NCBI GenBank assembly: GCA_944472135.2
Contig: OX235270.1
Location: 137,717,632 to 137,781,631 of the forward strand
Direction of reading: 5' to 3'
Source of the DNA: Trichobilharzia regenti
Taxonomy: Eukaryota; Platyhelminthes; Trematoda; Strigeidida; Schistosomatidae
DNA: 64,000 nt
In this document: piece after piece, positions 37,480 through 44,300 of the stretch
Position numbering within the stretch: the first letter of the stretch is position 1
Layout: every line of letters starts with the position of its first letter
The notes under the pieces: generated by a model
Databases searched by the model: none
Told to the model about the DNA's origin: nothing
What the model saw: the letters and a program-made list of their open reading frames with translations, nothing else
Position numbers and translations under genes: made by a program

Positions 37480-38342
37480 TACACGATTGAATTATCTTTC
37501 CTCCCGTAGATATTACAAGTTCCTCTGAAAATCCCTCAACTTAGCGGAAAATGAAGTCACCGATCAATGCAATTATGAAGCAGAACAGGGTAATACAGCT
37601 CCGCTAGTGGGAGCTAGTCCATTACCATTTGATTCTCGTGGTATGTATCCACATCTCTCCCCACACCAGCGTCTCATCTTGGCAAAATGTTTACTGGAAT
37701 CTCATGCATTCGCTAAACAATTCAATTCACATGACGAACAGAGAAATATTCTATTTCAGGCTGGTTAGTTTTTCTTCCAAGGTGTTTTTTTTCTAAATAT
37801 TATTATATTTTGCCAATAATGTTTAAGGCGTCGGTGTTATAGCGGTTAGGACGCTCGCCGACCATGCATATGGTCCGGGGTTCGATTCCCCGGTCACCGA
37901 CGCACTCCTTTACCTCGCTAAGCCAGAAATAATTCTGGTAAAGAGGAAAGGTTGGGCATGAGGCTAGCAACCTTATCCTGTAAAAACTAAACACTGCTAC
38001 AGAAACCTCAAGCCACTAGCTTGAAGCACTATGTTCCACTTAGAACGTGAAGGAAAAAAATAAGGTTTAAGATGAATATTCAAAGTTATTTCATTTTGCT
38101 AACTGATCGAACAGTTACAGGTATATTCTCTGTTAACAGGATCATTTGCACTCAAATAGCCAGAAATAGTTAATTTAGGTGAAACGACCATACTTTTGAT
38201 CTACAAATCTGCACTTTGGGAACACAGTTATGTGTAAGTCCACTTTTGTAATTAAAAGTGGGGTTAAGAATGGTCCCGGCGCAGCAGGCTACAAAAGTTA
38301 AATACAAGAATCCTATTACAGAAAATCATGTATATATATATA

Positions 38343-38377
<35 letters not shown>

Positions 38378-41300
38378 CACTTATAGAATGTAAAGTGTAG
38401 AACTTTAACTCTTCAGTTGCGTGGCTCATAAGTCTGTGAAGTCAATTCTCATTCTCAGTTGATCAATCTCCAACATCTTGTCTTATTATATTTGAGAGTT
38501 CAGTCACACAATTAGTTTTATAAACCCATTATGCAGTAGATGAATTTATTTGTCTAATTCTCAAGCAACTGCTTATTTTTGCACTCAGTGTATTGCTTGT
38601 GAAAAAAGGGAATCCCAGCATGAGTCAGCTGCTAATTAAGGGAAGTGAATAGAACTGAAAATTTCATTGGAACATGTACTCATGCTTTTCACAAACAAAT
38701 TGATCAAATAATAGAAATTCATTTACACGTAAGTCAATAAATGAAGCAGGAACAATCGGCAACATAAATGGTCAGAAATACAAGAGTGGATTTAGACTAA
38801 TAGGGTTAAATAACTCGTAGAATATGAGGAACAGATAGCATATAGCTAGTAAAAGTGATAAGTGTGGGAAAGGTAGACAATATACAGGATAACAATTTTT
38901 TTAATTATACGAACAAATAAGGCAAATACTATTCATCAGTTTATAATTTTGTGTAATAAAAAGATGTTAAGAACCAATAGTTTAAGACCGTTGGCGGCGT
39001 GGCTTGAAAGCGTTCTCAGTGACGCTTATGCATTCACTTTTTGTGATCTCTTATATACATTAGATCCTCAAGTTTTTCCACATCTCTACGTTATAATTCT
39101 TCTGAACTGTAGCTCTATTTCCTCTACCTTTGTGTAATACATGGAGTGTAGCAACTTCAACTGCTGCACTTCTATACAGAGTTCTATGTTGAAACTCAGT
39201 CATAGTGAAGGGAAAGAAACGAGCGATATACCAGCTGTGGTCATCAATCCACAAATTTCAAAATAAAACTTTCCATTTGCTTTATATCATTGTATCTGGT
39301 TAAAGCATAGCTGCAAAAGTAGGATCACACTAGACAGGCACTTAGTTGTAGTTTCTAAGGCTTCGAACCAATTCACAGTCGTTTTTCGAGCTAATATTTA
39401 CTTCGTTAACGCCATTGTCGATTCAGCTGATCACTCATTAATAACTTATGAAATGTGTGAAGTACAAGTTTGCTTTAAACATCCTACCCAACCTTGTATA
39501 CCACTTTATGTGCTGAATGTGATGGGGATTCTGTTGTTCATACACATACGTGTATAGATATGACTTGGGTACTGTTTCATACAATTGGTTTCTAGTGTAC
39601 GTGTACTAGACAAAGTCTGGGAATCAGAGACAGTACCATCAGACTGGGGTAAGTCACTTATTATACCGATATTCAAGAAGGGAAACAAGTCCTCGTGTGA
39701 TAATCATAGGGGGATCAGCCTAACGAACATAGTCTCTAAAATCCTAGGCTCAGTAATCATGCATAGACTAAGCAGAACTCGGGAGGAACAGACAAGGGAA
39801 AATCAAGCAGGCTTTAGACCAGGTAGAGGGTGCATAGATCATATCTTCACTCTCCGACAGATTCTAGAACACAGACAAACTTTTCGGCGTCCAACAATTG
39901 TCATATTTCTTGACTTGAAGGCGGCCTTTGACTCCGTGGATCGAAAGGTACTATGGCAATGTCTGACTGTGAAGGGAGTGCCAAGAAAGTACATTGCACT
40001 AATCAAGGCACTCTATTCAAACTCACGTAGTCGTGTAAGGGCTTATGGGGAACTGTCATCTGAATTGGTAACAACCAGTGGTGTCCGACAGGGATGTCCA
40101 CTTTCCCCATTTCTGTTTAACTTCATCATAGATATGCTGATGGAAGTATCCTTAACTGAACGTAATGACTTAGGAATCGACTTGTTACCAGGGAATAATC
40201 TTATGGACTTAGAATATGCAGATGACATAGTCCTGTTAGGGGAGGATGCTGACAAAATGCAGAGTCTTCTGAACACCTTGAGCAGCAATCTTCGTATGTT
40301 TGGCATGCGATTCGCCCCTGCAAAATGTAAGATGCTGCTACAGGACTGGACCACGTCAACTCCTAACTTAGTGATAGGGAGTGAAGTGATAGAACATGTT
40401 GACCACTTCACCTATTTGGGAAGTTGTATTAGCACCAACGGACTGATTGGCGATGAAATCTCAGCACGGATCCGGAAAGCTCGAGCTGCTTTCGCTGACT
40501 TACACCACCTCTGGCGTAGGCGTGACATTCGGCTATCAACCAAGGGACGTGTGTACTGCTCAGTAGTTCGCTCCGTCCTTCTCTATGACTGTGAAACGTG
40601 GCCAATACGCGTTGAAGACATGAAAAGGTTGACTGCTTTCGATCATAGATGTCTGCGATCTCTTTCTCACGTTAGGTGGTTTCACAAGATAAGTAATGTT
40701 GACGTTAGGCGTAGAGTGTTGGGCAAAGAGGGAAAATCAATCGACGAGGCTATAAAGTTACATAGACTAAGATGGCTAGGTCACGTGGTGCGCATGCCTA
40801 ACCACCGCCTCCCCCGACGGGCTTTGCTAGCTGATATAGGTGAAGGTTGGAAAAGAGCCAGTGGTGGCCAAACAAAAACATGGCATCAATCCATGAAATC
40901 CTTGACAGTTAAACTGAGTCAGGTAGGGAGATGCAGACTTCCGGGTTGGGGCCCTCGGGACTCTAGGAATCAATGGCTGGAGACAATAGGTGACATGGCT
41001 CAAAATCGTTGTCAATGGCGCAGATGTATTCAGTCTCTGTAATCTTTCATATTCCTTTCTACCATTACCCATTCTGTTTCACTCTTATACTTGTCAGACT
41101 GTATTGATTCTCTTTACTCATCTTCTTGTCTACCTCTGTGTGCTATTTGGAACGTGGCAACTGGAACTGCTGCACTTCTGTGCCAAGTTCTATGTTGAAT
41201 CCAGACAGACAGTGTACGTGTTATTCTTTTACTACCCGTCAACCATCAGTATTAGATAAACAGGTTAATTTAACTGTGTTAACCCCACCTATTCAATCTT

Positions 41301-44300
41301 GTCTCTGGAATTTATTGACCTGTGATAATGATTTCCTGTACATGGATTTTTGTATATTTTTTCATTCAGGATTTAAGGTTAAGGCTAAACCAAATTTGTT
41401 AAAGCAAGAAACACATAGCCTACTTTGTACTCTGCGTATTCTATTTCGTTTGGCTGAAGAACCGAGTAATATTCAAGAAGAGGTATGTCTATTTTGTTTA
41501 AATCTTTGTTGTTAAAGAAAAGTTTGTTTTATCATTATTATTTTTATTATTTATTTTGTTCCTTTGTGTTCCCAGTGGAACATAGGGCTTAAAGCTAGAG
41601 CTTTGAAGTTCCGCTAGCAGCGGTGTTTATTTTTACGGGATGCGGTTGATAGCTTCATGCCCAATCATCTCTCTTTACCAGTCTTATTGCTAGCTTAACG
41701 AGGTAAAGGAGTGAGTCAGCTGGGGATCGAACCCCGAGCTACATGCGTAATTAGCGAGCATTCTACCGAGGTGCTTCGACCCCTCGAAGGTGATTTGAAT
41801 TAATTGTGCATTAATTTAAAAACAAATAATCCAAAATGATTATTTTATTATCATCTTTCTGATTTGTTCCCGCAAAATTTAGTTTATAAGTATTGTATTG
41901 AAGTGTTGAAAACTAACAGTAGTATTTGGAAGTTATCTGTTTTTTAGGTGATTTCATTTCATTGTACATATATTGTCCACAGTTTGCTACAGTAGGCTTC
42001 TTCTGTAAATGCAGGACACATAATTGCAGAGTTGGGAGAGGAATTCATCAGAGAGAATACTTTTATTGTTTTCTAACTACTCATCTGTTTTATGAAGTGT
42101 ATAAAATTCACTTCGATAGTTGACCAATACAGCTTCGCAGATTTAAAGTCGATTTACTCGCCTCGTTACCTGACTGACATGACAGTCATGAGTAGTAACC
42201 TTTATTTACGTACGCCTAGTTGTAGACTCTCAGCATTATATTATTTTGAAGTCATCTCTACCTACCAAAGAACACAGTCGCTGTTTATGTATGTTGGTTA
42301 TTTGATGAGTTATTATACCATACTGGAAATTTCGTACTGATCTTGAGTGTCCATATTAGATCGATTCAATAAACACCGGTTAGCTACTGAAATCACAGGA
42401 ATATTAGACTGCAAATGGTAAAATGATCTGAATATGAGGAGAAAACATCAGTTTTCTCTGATTGGAATAACACTTGAAGGCTAATGGTATAGACATGTTG
42501 ATAGTCTGTTTAAATACTTCAGCATATGTCTGAATTCTAGTTCACTTACAATCCTATTTGTTTAAGTGGTTTAACACTATGTCCTACTAATCTAACCCAT
42601 TTTGTAGGATAACTCACGAAGATTAAAATAAGCGATGAGAATGTGTTCTAAAAATGGAGTCGTGTAGAGACATTAATAAATAAGTCTTAAATGTCGAATG
42701 TTATTCAAATATTATTTTAATCTTAGAAAGAACTGATAAATCTTATGAAGCAAACGTATTTTATTTTATAAAGTCACCTATTATATTTCAGATTGTTATT
42801 GTTTCAGTGCTCAGTCTTTTATTCTTTCTTGTTCATAAACAGAACCAGTATATGTCAGTGTCTGTCTGTTTTCGGCGTAGAACTTTGCACCGATGTTCAG
42901 CAGTTCAGGTCGCCACACTCCATGTATCACACAAAGCAACAGAAGAAAGTAGAAGAAATGCAAAATAGAGACAGCAGACAGGGATATGAGTCAAAGGAAT
43001 AGTAATAACGGAGAACAAAACAGTTTCATCGGAAATCATAAGTCACAAGGAGTGGATGCATCTGCTCCAGCCATTAACAACGAGGATTTTGAGCCATATC
43101 ACCAATTGTCTCCAGCCTTCATTGGTTTTTACCGTCCCGAGGACCCCAACCGGGAAGTCTACACCTTCCTACGTGGCTTAGACTAACTGTTGTAGATTTC
43201 ATTGACTGGTGACATGTTTTGGTTTGACCACCACCAGCTCTTTCCCAGCCTAACCCATCCTATGTCAGCTAACATTGCCCGTCGAGGAAGACGATGACTA
43301 GGCATGCATAACACGTGTCCTAACCATCTCAGTCGATGTAGCTTCACAGCCTCGTCGATTGATCTCCCCTGTTTACCTAGAACTCGACCAAAGCTTAACC
43401 TCAATATTGCTCACCTTATTATACGACTTCACACGGGAGATAGAACGCAGGAAGCTATGATCAAAGACAGCTAGCCAGCCTTTGCATGTCTTCCACTCTG
43501 AATGGCCAGGTCTCACAGACGTAGAGGAGGACGGAGCGGACTGATGAGCGGTACACACAACCTTTGGTCAATAGCCAACCGGATATCACGTCTGGCCAGA
43601 GACGGCGAAACTAGCCCACTGTATCCGTGCTGAGATTTCGTCAGAAATCAACCCGTTGTCACTGACTGATGGTACTTCCCAAATAAGGGAGGCGATCAAC
43701 ATGCTCTACCACTTCACTTCCTATTTCTAAACTAGAAGACAGTGTAGTCCAGTCCTGTAACATCATCTTGCATTTGGCGGGGGCGAATCGCACGCAAACA
43801 TACGTAGATTGCAGCTCAAGGTGTTCAGAGGACTCTGCATTTTGCCAGCGTCCTCGCCCGGAAGGACCATATCGTCTACATATTCTAAGTCGACGAGATT
43901 ATTCCGTGGTAACAAGTCAATCCCTGAGTCTCTGAAGTGAGTTAATGTTAAATCCATTAGTACACCTATGATGAAATTGAATAGAAACGGGGACAGTGGG
44001 AATCCCTGACGGACACCACTAGTTGTCACCACTTCAGATGACAACTATCCATAAGCTCTCACCTAACTAGCTGCATTAGTCCGAGTTGATTTCCTTATTC
44101 AGTGCAATGTATTTTCTCGGAATTCTCTTTACAGCCAAGCATCTCCAGAGGACCTCTCGGTCGACAGAATCGAATGACGCCTTTAGGTCAAGAAATATAA
44201 TGATTGTTGGACCCCGGTAGGAATGCCTGTGTTCTAGAATCTGTCATTGTCAAAAAAAGAAGCACCACACTTCGTCATTCTTGTCATTTATTTTGTAATG

